From Musa acuminata AAA Group (lineage: Eukaryota > Streptophyta > Magnoliopsida > Zingiberales > Musaceae): a DNA stretch of 64,000 nucleotides. Below the pieces are notes generated by a model that was not told the origin of the DNA, ran no database searches, and worked only from the letters and a program-made list of their open reading frames with translations. Where the stretch lies: the NCBI RefSeq assembly GCF_036884655.1, contig NC_088342.1, forward strand, positions 11,948,501 through 12,012,500, given 5' to 3'. The position numbers and the translations under genes are program-made. Positions 53,544-63,977 of this stretch are shown in pieces (position 1 is the first letter of the stretch; every line of letters begins with the position of its first letter).

Positions 53544-55003
53544 TGTTGAATCTGGGATTTTGATGATGAAACCAATTGATAGTGTTTATGATTTGATATG
53601 CATTTTGAGTGATGTAGAAAGCTTTGATCAGGGAGAGACAATTAAAGCAGGAAGAATCATGTTGGGCCGGAATGGAACATGTTAGAAGATTGGACGTCGA
53701 GCTAGAGGATCGGTCGACGTATCGACAAAAGGCTTTGGGCCACGAGTTCGGGCATCAGACCAAGAAGAGCAAAAATTGCACCAAAAAAATCAGAGCTACG
53801 GAGGTCAATTGGCCGATTGGGCAATAGGCTGCAAGAGAGGACGATGCGCCAAAAATCAAACGAAGCGTCGATGAACCAATGACATGCCGGACAACATGAT
53901 TCAAGCTTTGTAATAATTGTCTAGATCGAAGTAGGATTTATTTGTGCATGATTAACTATGATAGTGACCAAGGCATAAAGCAAAATGAAGTCTCGGAGTC
54001 CTGAACGAGACTTCATTAGGAGTTCGAGAGTTCATCGGAAGTATGGATGTTTATCGAAAGTTCTACCGGAATTGACCGAGAAGTCTAGGAGCTTGCCGAA
54101 GAAGCTCGTCAGAACTCACCAAGAAGATCGTCGTGAAGTCCAGGAGCTTGCCAAGAGTCCGCTAAAACATTACCGAGAGATCATCGAAAATTTGCCAGAA
54201 GCTTGCCGGAAGAAACCTAGACTAATCAGACCGGATTTGCTTAGTGTATGCTTTAAATTTCGTAGTTAGCATATAATTTGGTTGGAATTGGGCCAACGCA
54301 ATTAAGAGATAATTGGGCCAAGCTTGGGTTGTGTTGGGCCAACTAAAAAGGCCTAAATAGTGACCCAATGGGTGGAACCGACGTGGCACAGTCTCCGAGA
54401 TGGTGTCAAGTGGTGGTACCACCCAGTGTCAAGCTGCAGGTGGTGGTACCGCCCATACCCCAAAATTTCGGGGATTTGAATTTTGGCTCCAAGTTTTAAA
54501 ATCATTTGGGGTCTATAAATACCTCAGCTATTCCTGCATGGAGTAGCAAAAAAGATGATCAAAAACTTTGTATTTCTAAAGTTGAAAACCTTTGTAAAGT
54601 GTAGAATCCCTCCTCCTAAAGTTTAGATACCATTCTAAGAGAGAGTGTGAGGGAAGCTTTATAAAAAGGGGTTGTAAAGGTTCTCTCCCGAACCTGTTAA
54701 AAGGAGAATCAAGTTGTAAGGGTAGTTGATCTCCGCCCATTGAAGAAAGATCTTTAGTGGATGCCGATGGCCTTGAAGGAAGAGGAATCGACGGAGTAGA
54801 TGTAGGTCACGACGACCGAACCACTATAAAAATTTAGTTTGTATTTATTTCTTACTATTTACCTTTATTGCAAACGGAATTCTTACTTTCACTACACTTC
54901 TGCATGCTTTCAAGTTAAGCATTTCTAAGATTGGATTTTATCATACGAAGAAATTTTAAACCGATATTTTTATCCGTTGTACTAATTCATTTGGTTCCTA
55001 ACA
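53544..55003 (+). repeat. 5' LTR of element F
   Basis: TGTTGAATCTGGG to CCTAACA, 1,460 bp. TATA box TATAAATA at 54514-54521. The C-tract and TTAGTGCC word near the end of the 3' LTR are missing here, an LTR-end deletion of about 30-40 bp. Confidence 0.88.
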
Positions 55004-55053
55004 ATTGGTATCAGAGCTACGTTATTTCTCATTTGGTTTAACACTCAAGAGAA

Positions 55054-56025
55054 ATGGCTCTTTTCAGATTTCAAGAGGGTTTTTCTATTATTCGTCCTCC
55101 CATGTTTATTGGGACGGACTACACTTATTAGAAAACTCAAATGAGAGTTTTCTTACTTTCAATGGATTTCAATTTATGGAATATTATCGAAAGTAGTTTT
55201 CAAATGTCTTCTCTTCCAATGAACGATTGGAATGATTTAGAGAAGAAGATTTTTTTTTAAATGCTAGAGCTATGAATGCTCCATTTTGCACCTTAGATAA
55301 GAATGATTTGCACCTTAGATAAGAATGAATTTAATCAGGTTTCTACTTGCAAAACGGCTTTTGATATTTGACACACGCTCCAAATCACACACAAAAGCAC
55401 TAGTAGAGTAAAAGATTCTAAGATAAATTTTTTGATGCATGATTTTGAACTATTTCGAATAAAGCCATGCAAAACCATTATTGACATGTACACTTGTTTT
55501 ACGGATGTCAATTGTTTGAAAACTCTTGATAAATATTTTTTGAATCTTGAACTTATTAATAAAGTTTTACAATCTCTTTCTAAAACTTGGGATCATAAAA
55601 TAACAGTCATTCAAGAGGCTAAGGATTTAAATACTTTTCAACTTGAAAAACTTATCGAGTCGTTAATGACCTATGAGATGACATGCAATGCTCACGAAGA
55701 GCTTGAGAACAACCTTCCAAAGAACAAAAAGGATTTGAAACTTAGAACAAATGAAGATCACTCGAGCAAAAGTTCAAATGATGAGGACTTTGAACTTTTA
55801 ACTATAAAGCTCAAAATTTCTTAAAATAAGAATAAAATAACAAAAATAAACCTAAAAAAGAAGAAGCTACAAAAAAAGAATAAAACACTCAAGGTGGCTT
55901 GGAACGAATCAAGTTCATCCGAAGATGAAGAACAAACCTACAAAAGCGAGGTGGCAAACTATGCCTTAACGACTTTCAACGATGAGGTAACCAAAACCCC
56001 TTTACTTTATTTCAAAATTATATGA
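55054..56025 (+). pseudogene. copia-type gag (UBN2-like), element F
   Basis: Starts MALFRFQEGFSIIRPP; a stop follows YTY (Trp to stop), and a frameshift comes after the KKIFF codons. A short duplicated word (TTTGCACCTTAGATAAGAATGA) lies near 55286-55330. The 130-codon frame 55432-55824 carries ELFRIKPCKTIIDMYTCFTD and LIESLMTYEMTCNAHEELEN. It ends YFKII at 56025. The basic-acidic tail KKKLQKKNKTLKVAWNESSSS again lacks a zinc knuckle. Confidence 0.84.
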
Positions 56026-58551
56026 TGTATTTCATGAGTTATTTTTAAATTAGTTTAGAAAAATTATAAATATTTTTTAAAAAAATTACATGATGTAATT
56101 AAAAAAAATTAGGAATCATGCGTATCCTTCTAGTAATTTTGAAAATGAACATGAAAATTACATGTTTTATGATAAAGGAATAAAATGTTAAACTTAAATC
56201 TAATTCTTAAGATAAATCCTATGTATGTTTTTTAGAAGCATTAATGTATATCTTAATGATTTCCGTATTGCTTTTCGATTTTGTTTAAAAATGTTTTATG
56301 ATTTATGAAATCATGCTTGATGAAATAATGTAATGATGATTTGAAATCGTGCTTAATGAGTGTATATTTCAAAGTTATACATGATGATTTTTGTGATTCA
56401 TGGCTTATTGATCTTTATCGCAATGAAAGTTGTTTTTTCGGTTTTAAACAAGATGGATGGTTTTCATATGAAAAACTTGAGCATATTTATATAAAATATA
56501 AAATGAAACACATAAAAAGGAAAATATATGATCATTGGAATTTAAATGATAAATCAAATCTCTTGTTTAAAGAAGTCATATGTTTAATGTGTCATATTTT
56601 TTGTCATGATGATGAAATTTATTTATTTTTTGATCTTAAACAATGATGCATCTTTTTATTTGGCATAAAAAAGATAAAGGCATGCTTGTATGAAACAAAC
56701 AACTTAAAATGAAACATCTCTATCTTATTAGTTTTTCAATAAAAGATTTATGAATCTATGTATATTATGCTTTTGTGAATCTCTTGGACTATGAAAATGA
56801 ATTTGAATGAGTTTTATCGAAATCATAATTTATTGAGATTTATAACATGAAATCTTTTATGAATCAAGATCTCTTATTTGATCTCTTATGTTTCTCTTTC
56901 CCATTTACTAAAAAGGAAAATAATCTAATTCATGATCTTGATTTCTCGATATTTGATACTTGAAATCTTTCTATAAATTAAGATCATTTTCTCCTTGTTT
57001 CTTGTTGCTATTCACAAAAAAAAAGGGGAGACTTATCCTAACAAACCATGATATGCTACTTGACATCTTGAGAATTTATAACTTGAGTTTTGTTATGCAT
57101 TTCTTCCCTTCTTCGTTCTTGTTTAGAATGACAAAATGGAGAAAGAAAATTGCTAGGATCTCAAGAGATTGATAAATCAATTAATGTCATTTTAAATCTC
57201 TTATGATTTTGATGATTTGATGATTTGAATCTAAATAAGAATTTTCCAATCGAATCATGAACCATCTCTTGATTTCTTAACTTGAGATTTTCTTTTATGA
57301 ATCAAGATTTCTTACTCTTTATTTTCATATTATTCTTGCATTTTATTTAAGAGAAAATTTTCTATATGAATCATGTTTTTTGGTATTCACGTGATCTTAT
57401 CTTTCATGATATGATTTTTATAATTCCTTGTATTCATGAAGTATATCTCAACACCAAAATTCTCTTGATATTCTTCATGTGATGATATGAAATTATGCAT
57501 GAAATACTCATGAATTTATGTTGATGCATACAAATGAGAAGTTATGATCATGCATGGTATGATGTAATATAATTTGATATTTTGATACCATCATGATTTG
57601 AATTATTTATGATTTGGAATAATGCATGCAATACTATGATTTGTTACTAAAATGATGCATCATGAATGCTTGAGTATCATGTATGATATGCCCATAGTGA
57701 TGATTTATTTTTTGTATCATGCATTAAGTAAGGATAAAATGTAAGGTTTTGAAATTATGCATATTTTAATTTAAAACTATAATGATGCACAAATATACCG
57801 AAATAAGATAGATATTTTACCTTTGTCATAATTTAAAAATTATTATAAAGGAAAAAAGAATTACAGAATTATTTTCTTCCTTTCTTTTTTGCAATGACAA
57901 AGGGGGAGAAAGAACTAGCTTGTATGTTCTAAAGTGATGTAAAATTTGCTAGCTTGCATGGTGCAAAATTTGTTAGCTTGCTTAATGTAAAACTTGCTAT
58001 CTTGCTTGCATATCTAAAACTTGCTAGCTTGCCCAACTCAAAAGAGAAGCAAGAATTACTAGCTTGCACATCCCAAGTAGAAGCAAATTTGCTAGCTTAC
58101 ATTTCTCAAAAGAGAAAAAGAACTTGCTATCTTGAACATCACCAAAAATTGCTAGCTTGCCTATCTTAAGAAGCAAAAGTACAAACTTTACAATCTTGCA
58201 CATCTTTAAAATTAATGATGATTTGGTGATTAGGGATGTTGTAAAGTGATAAACAATTTATTAGCTTGTATGTAACAAAACTTGTATATCTCTAAAATTT
58301 GCTAGTTGCACTTCTCATTTTTGTTGATGACAAAGGGGGAAGAAGTTATGTTAATGATCATGCATGGAATGATATATTAAAAATTTGATTATGCATGATT
58401 TTATGATCACATGTTGCAAATATTCATGATGAAATATTGCTTTGACACAAATTCAATTTGAATTCAAGGTTCTATCAATATGGCCTATTGATAGGGAGAG
58501 TTAAGGTTAACTCCGTCATCAATTGGTTATCATCATCAAGAAAGAGGAGAT
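56026..58551 (+). other. AT-rich non-coding internal region of element F
   Basis: The same layout as C and D: coding-free, GCTAGCTTGC-type words between 57930 and 58290, PPT-like tracts near 57895 and 58330, then the terminal polypurine tract. The frame at 56341-56646 (101 codons, KYKMKHIKRKIYDHW) has no recognisable domain, and similar sequence near 26110 in D is broken. Confidence 0.72.
58310..58346 (+). other. Conserved hairpin with PPT-like arm, element F
   Basis: ACTTCTCATTTTTG arm facing CAAAGGGGGAAGAAGT, homologous to the hairpins in C and D, with one extra A in the right arm. Confidence 0.55.
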
Positions 58552-60119
58552 TGTTGAATCTCAGAGTTTGATAATGAAACCAATTGATAGTATTTATGAT
58601 TTGATCTGCGTTTTGAGTGATGCAAAAAGCTTCGATCAATAAGAGATAATTAAAGCAGGAAGAATCATGTTGGGCCAGAATGGAACATGTCAGAAGATTG
58701 GATGTCAAGCCGAAGGATCGGTCAACATATCGGTAGAAGGCTTCAGGGCCATGAGTTCAAGCATCGGGCCAAGAAGAACGAAAATTACGCCAAAGAAATC
58801 AGAGTTGCGGAGGTCAACTGGCCGATTGGGCAATAGGCCGCAAGAGAGGACGATGCACCGAAGAATCGGACGAAGCGTCGATGAACCAATGACATGCCGG
58901 ACAACATGATTCAAGCTTTGTAATAATTGTCTAAATTGAAGTAGGATTTATTTGTGCAGGATTAACTATGATAGTGATCAAGGCATAAAGCAAAATGAAG
59001 TCCCGGAGTCAAGAACGAGACTTCGTTGGGAGTCCGAGAGTTCGTCGAAAGTTCGGACATTCGTCGAAAGTTCTATTGGAATTGACTGAAAAGTCCAGGA
59101 GCTTGCCAAAGAAGCTCATTGGAACTTGCTAAGAAGATCGTCGTGAAGTCTAAGAGCTTGCCGGAAGTCCGCTGGAATATTACCGAGAGATCATCGAAAG
59201 TTCGCCGGAAGATCGTCGAAAGCTTGCCGGAAGATCGTCCGAACCTCGCCGGAAGAAACCTAGACTAACCGGACCATATTTGCTTAGTGTATGCCTTAAA
59301 TTTTGTAGTTAGCACATAATTGGTTTGGAATTGGGCCAACTCAATTATGGGACAATTGGGCCAAGTTTGGGCTGTGTTGGGCCAAGTGAAAAGACCCAAA
59401 CAGTGACCCAACAAGTGGAACCGACATGGCATAGTCTCTGAGAATGTATCAGGCAGTGGTACCGCCAGTCTAAGCGGGGGTACCGCCCAGTGTCAGGCTA
59501 CAAGCAATGGTACCCCCCAGTGTAGGGGGTGGTACCACCTATACCCCGAAATTTCAAAGATTTGAACTTTGGCTCCAAGTTCTTAAGTTATTTAGGGTCT
59601 ATAAATACACTAGCTATTCCTGCATGGAGTAGCAAGAAATATGATCAAAAACTCTATGTTTCTAAAGTTGAAAACCCTTGTAAAGTGTAGAGTCCCTCCT
59701 CCTAAAATTTAGAGACTATTCTAAAAGAGAGTGTGAAGGAAGCTTTGTAAAAAGGGGTTGTAAAGGTTCTCTCCTGAATCTGTCAAAAGAAGAATCGAGT
59801 TGTAAAGGTAGTTGATCTTCGCCTATTAAAGGAAGATCATTAGTGGATGCCGATGGCCTCGACGGAAGAGGAATCGGTGGAGTGAATGTAGGTCACAACG
59901 ACCGAACCACTATAAAAATTTGGTTTACATTTATTTCTTGCTATTTACCTTTATTGCAAACGGAATTCTTACTTTCACTATACTTTCGTATGCTTTCAAG
60001 TTAAGCATTTCCGAGATTGGATTTTATCATATGAAGAAATTTTAAACCGATGTTTTTATCCGCTGCATTAATTCACCCCCCCCCCCCCCCCCCCTCTTAG
60101 TGCCAACTCGTTCCTAACA
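58552..60119 (+). repeat. 3' LTR of element F
   Basis: TGTTGAATCTCAG to CCTAACA, 1,568 bp. It contains a long C homopolymer (about 60076-60094), TATA at about 59600-59608 and GGTACCGCC units at 59450-59550. Confidence 0.88.
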
Positions 60120-60686
60120 TGGCATGTCATTGGTTCATCGACGCTTCGTCCGATTCTTCGGTGCACCATCCTCTCTTGCGGCCTATTGCCCAATCGGTCA
60201 ATTGACCTCTGCAACTCTGATTTCCTTAGCGTAATTTCTGCTCTTCTTAGCCCGATGCCCGAACTCATGGCCTGAAGCCTTCTGTCGATACGTCGACCGA
60301 TCCTCCGGCTCAACGTCCAATCTTCTGACATGTTCCACTCCGACCCAACATGATTCTTCTTGCTTTTAATTGTCTCTCCCTGATCAAAGCTTCCTGCGTC
60401 ACTCAAAACGCAGATCAGATAAACACTATCAATTGGTTTCATCATCAAAATCCGAGATTCGATACTCCTCCTCAACCTACAACCCGTATTTGGGCCTGAC
60501 GGCACCATGTCTGGTATACGATCTTTGAGATATTAAAAGAATGAGGAACTATAGATATACGATAACTGACGATAGATAGATCCAATAAATTAGATTCTCT
60601 TGTATCATCTGAGAATAGATGTGCCAATATTACGCCACATTTCGAGTCTTAACTCATTATTTATTAAATACCATGTATTGAATTCC

Positions 60687-60690
<4 letters not shown>

Positions 60691-60772
<82 letters not shown>
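60691..60772. repeat. (AT)41 microsatellite
   Basis: Uninterrupted AT dinucleotides for about 82 bp. Confidence 0.97.
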
Positions 60773-60781
<9 letters not shown>

Positions 60782-61541
60782 GTATCTATTATATCGTAGA
60801 TATTATTAAAATGAATGTAAAATTATATTACAAATCTATAATAATTGATATAGTATGTATTGTCAGAATTGGCATTGTATTTCATCGCCATGTATGTTTG
60901 TTACCACTTGTGTAGGTGTCATGATGATTTGATACCACTTTATTATATCCAAAATAATAATCATAGACGAAAGTACATTAAGTTTATCTTAAACAATATA
61001 TTTTTCAACTATCCAAAATCAAATCCCAGAGTCTAAAACGTAAGATTGAAGAAACAAGAAATTCAATTCTCACTTATATTTATAAAATATGTGTAGTTTA
61101 TAATTATTTACTATGTCACTTAACAAGATATAAATCTCAAGCAAAACTCAATAAATCTTATCAATCACTCATAACTCACAAAATCAAAGAAACACCATAA
61201 TTATAAATTAATAATTTATCATAAATTCACATCAAGCATGAAAACTTATTATTTAACAATTTAAACTTTAGATATATTTTAATATTTATAATAACACACA
61301 AACTTATATTTGTTACCTCTTGTGTAGGCGATGGATGTTCTCTTATGGACTTATGAATACCCTCAGTAGTTTAGTTGTATGAAGTTTAATGAGCTTCAAT
61401 AGATTTGGTACTACCAGCGCATGGTTTAAGATGGTCTTATGCTAAGAATAGTTTCCAGTTTTGACATTAGAGCAACATGTTCTTTACAGCTGTCTGAAGA
61501 CTCCTATTAATTAGAGAGATAGTTGTAATGACTAATGGGGA

Positions 61542-61876
61542 CACTTTCCCACTACGATTAAGAAAGATACCTGTCCGTTGAGAACGACTGCACACGCCAC
61601 CACTTGCTCCACATAACATTTGCTTTCAGAAAAGTCAAACAGATATATGCTTTTACCAAACGTTATGTCGGTGAATTATTTTTCCCAAAATATTAAACAC
61701 AGTCATTAACCACTTTCCCACTACGATTAAGAAAGATACCTGTCCGTTGAGAACGACTGCACACGCCACCACTTGCTCCACATAACATTTGCTTTCAGAA
61801 AAGTCAAACAGATATATGCTTTTACCAAACGTTATGTCGGTGAATTATTTTTCCCAAAATATTAAACACAGTCATT
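61542..61876. repeat. Perfect tandem duplication, period 169 bp
   Basis: 61542-61707 and 61711-61876 read identically from CACTTTCCCACTACG to CACAGTCATT, joined by AAC. No coding sequence is visible in the unit. Confidence 0.93.
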
Positions 61877-62190
61877 GAGAATTTGTCTTCTACCACGTAC
61901 CATGAATCAGTTTGTATGAAGTAATGCTTCTCTTTTTCTTTTGATGTTTCAGTTTTGTTAAGATGAGAAGTGATGGAGATGGGTAACCGAGTGATCATGT
62001 AATTCATATGACTCTCTTCCCAGTTCTACTCAACACAGCTTCGTCCTCACAGATCACATCTTGATATGGTACTCCAAGCATATGATTTTGATGCAAAGTC
62101 AAAAAAAAATAGTATATACTGTGTACTTGCATGGGGACATTACTGCGCTACGTGTCTTGACTTGTTTAAACGCGAACAATACGGCCATCA

Positions 62191-62191
62191 C

Positions 62192-62224
<33 letters not shown>

Positions 62225-62247
62225 TCTCTCTCTCTCTCTCTCTCTCA
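62191..62247. repeat. (CT)n microsatellite
   Basis: About 28 CT units with one CA interruption near 62219. Confidence 0.95.
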
Positions 62248-62848
62248 TACGCAGCCTTGGAAAGATCGCACCTGTTTAATCCAAAAGAAATCCCTTTCTA
62301 TAATAACTGACGTGGGTCAGAGAAGTCTCGGAATCCTTCTTAGAGAGTATAAATCGCGAGGTGTTGTGGCCTGCCACAAGCAGGATTTGTGGGATGATTC
62401 ACTTCACTTAAACAGTATGTTCCCCAAGCTATGTGATTTCTTAATACATAGCATCAACAGATAGAGCAACAGCTCCATATATATGTGATTGCATTTTCTT
62501 CATTCAGAACATTAACTTCAATAATATGTTTTCAATTTGAAAATAATAATAATCACATGTTTTCAATCAATGTCATCTCGTGCAGTATTCTTTTCTTTCT
62601 TTCTATATATGTCAAAGCTTCTAATTGTTATTGCTTTAGTATTAGTTTGACATATACAAATTCCAATAGCATGCTTATAAATAACAAAAAAGAAAACAGT
62701 ATTTTCTTCTCCTCCTCAGTAAACAAGGACATCGTATTATGTACTTAATGCTATAAGATGGTCTCCTTTCCTCTCCCCCAACCGCGCAATGTTAACAGCT
62801 CAACTCCTGCAATGAACAAATCCTCCCCCCCACCATTATTGTACGTAG

Positions 62849-63346
62849 CTAATTGTCATCTTCAACACCGTGACGTCTCACTAGTCCACAAATGAATTTA
62901 AGGATGGCCCCCCTTATCCCGTCGGCTCCGCTCGGCAACAGCTCCGACCTGCACACCGGACAGCTGAACTCGCCCTTGTCCACCCACCTGTCGATGCACC
63001 CTCTGTGGAACGCGTGGCGGCAGTTGCCGAGCTCCCTGACCTCGTCCTTCGGCTCCAGCCTATCCAGGCAAAACACGCACATGGGCTCCTCGGCGCAGCA
63101 CCAGCCTCGCGGCCTCCCGTCGATGAGGCTCCCGACTTCGACGACCGGAAGCCTGGCCTTGATCGACGAGGGCGTGGCCGGGCCGGGTGGTCGGCCTGTC
63201 GCCGAGGCTATGTGCTGGTCCTGTTGGTACACGCCGAGGTAGACGAGGACCAACAAGATGAAGGACCGGATTCGATCCAGGGTCTTCAGCAGCTGCACCA
63301 CCGGCTGTGGAACCGCCATGCAGTAGCAGACCAAAGGGAAGCTCAT
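62849..63346 (-). CDS. RING-H2 E3 ubiquitin ligase, BRH1/RHA-like, single exon
   Basis: 165 residues. The N-terminus MSFPLVCYCMAVPQPVV leads into a hydrophobic helix at about 26-42 (IRSFILLVLVYLGVY), likely a membrane anchor. A linker with IKARLPVVEVGSL follows, then a complete RING-H2 domain: C90, C93, C109, H111, H114, C117, C129, C132 (CVFCLDRL, CRHAFHRGC, DRWVDKG, CPVC), and a short tail. All zinc ligands are present. This layout matches the small membrane-anchored BRH1-type RING-H2 proteins of plants, brassinosteroid- or pathogen-responsive E3 ligases that pair with E2 enzymes through the RING. Codon use is GC-rich (many CTC/GTC/CCG), unlike the surrounding AT-rich DNA and typical of monocot single-exon genes. 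The start is the first ATG after the CT-rich 5' leader. Confidence 0.93.
   Translation of the reverse strand: MSFPLVCYCMAVPQPVVQLLKTLDRIRSFILLVLVYLGVYQQDQHIASATGRPPGPATPSSIKARLPVVEVGSLIDGRPRGWCCAEEPMCVFCLDRLEPKDEVRELGNCRHAFHRGCIDRWVDKGEFSCPVCRSELLPSGADGIRGAILKFICGLVRRHGVEDDN

Positions 63347-63348
<2 letters not shown>

Positions 63349-63383
<35 letters not shown>
63349..63383 (-). repeat. (CT)n tract in the RING-H2 gene 5' leader
   Basis: About 17 GA units on the plus strand, i.e. CT on the transcript strand, ending two bases before the start codon. Such pyrimidine tracts in leaders can affect transcription or translation; no test is possible here. Confidence 0.85.
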
Positions 63384-63386
<3 letters not shown>

Positions 63387-63420
63387 GTTTTGTTTGGGTA
63401 CAGGTCTGGGGAGAGGTGGG

Positions 63421-63428
63421 GATTTATA
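63421..63428 (-). promoter_or_regulatory. Putative TATA box of the RING-H2 gene
   Basis: TATAAATC on the minus strand, about 75 bp upstream of the ATG, giving a short leader that would include the CT tract. Confidence 0.55.
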
Positions 63429-63751
63429 CGGAAGGAGGAACCAGTGAAGAAGTCGAGAAACGTGTGTTGATTTGGAGTCTGTGGACGTGAAGACGGGTGT
63501 AATTAAAGGTCAAGCTGTGACAAGGAAATATAGAATCGACATGTGCGGTACTGCCACCGAGTTAGACGCTTTGACCATGTACTAGTGGTTGGTTTGTTCT
63601 TAGCCTTTGGACTTTGATTAATTTCCGTTGACCCTATTAGTGTGGAGATAGGAAGGATCATACAATCTTTTCTTAAATAGTAATAATAAGTACTATTAGC
63701 CGTCAAACCAAATAAAAGAAATAGAAATTAAGATGAAAAAAATATATATAT

Positions 63752-63977
63752 TGAATTTAAAATGACTCTTAAACTTGACTTAGAATACTTGAAGCTTTTA
63801 TTGATCTATATATAGATGTCACCCATTTATAGATATAAAATACAAGAATCCCTAATATCTACAACTCTATCTAATCTTATTTGAAACTTTTTAAAATATA
63901 TTTGAAACTAAAAATCCCTTATCCCTAAAACTCTAATTAATTTATGATCTTCTAAAATATACATTAACTTTTTAACA
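63752..63977 (-). repeat. 3' LTR of a further copia-type element (left limit uncertain)
   Basis: On the minus strand a purine tract AAGGGGAGTG (63978-63986 region) is followed by TGTTAAAAAGTTAATG and an AT-rich LTR with TATCTATAAATGGGTG and CAATAAAAGCTTC (poly(A)-signal-like). The internal region is beyond the right edge. The left end near 63752 is a guess from TGAATTT. Confidence 0.55.

Larger units (their letters stand above)
53544..60119 (+). mobile_element. Element F: copia-type gag-only LTR element
   Basis: A 6.58-kb element with 5' LTR 53544-55003, primer site TGGTATCAGAGC (55006-55017), gag, AT-rich internal tract, polypurine tract AAGAAAGAGGAGAT and 3' LTR 58552-60119. It is the fourth copia-type copy with both ends and no pol. 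Confidence 0.9.
47788..60464 (-). mobile_element. Element E: copia-type gag-only element, minus strand
   Basis: 3' LTR 47788-49245, polypurine tract (complement at 49246-49263), AT-rich internal tract, gag (52230-51274), primer site (complement at 52268-52280) and 5' LTR 52281-60464, split by element F. No pol. I find no target duplication: the flanks gtctg and ctcct differ, so one end has probably been rearranged. Confidence 0.82.
52281..60464 (-). repeat. 5' LTR of element E, split by element F
   Basis: LTR sequence is 52281-53543 plus about 60120-60464. The break is in the word CTGGCATGTCATTGG, with near-matching duplications cggca (53539-53543) and tggca (60120-60124). TATA box on minus near 52768-52778; GGCGGTACCACC units at 52840-53010. 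Confidence 0.83.
60465..62848. other. Non-repetitive intergenic DNA
   Basis: AT-rich sequence without a gene that I can support. It holds an (AT)n tract, a perfect 169-bp-period tandem duplication and a (CT)n tract. Open frames here are microsatellite translations or short and featureless. Confidence 0.6.

Noticed and set aside
60600..60782. Open frame with a long Tyr-Ile repeat
   Set aside because: Translation of an (AT)n microsatellite.
62066..62464. Frames with Ser-Leu repeats
   Set aside because: Translation of a (CT)n microsatellite; the rest has no recognisable domain.
63005..63490. 161-codon plus-strand frame over the RING-H2 gene
   Set aside because: It is the antisense shadow of a GC-rich coding exon and ends in translated GA repeats. 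The minus strand has the full set of RING-H2 zinc ligands.
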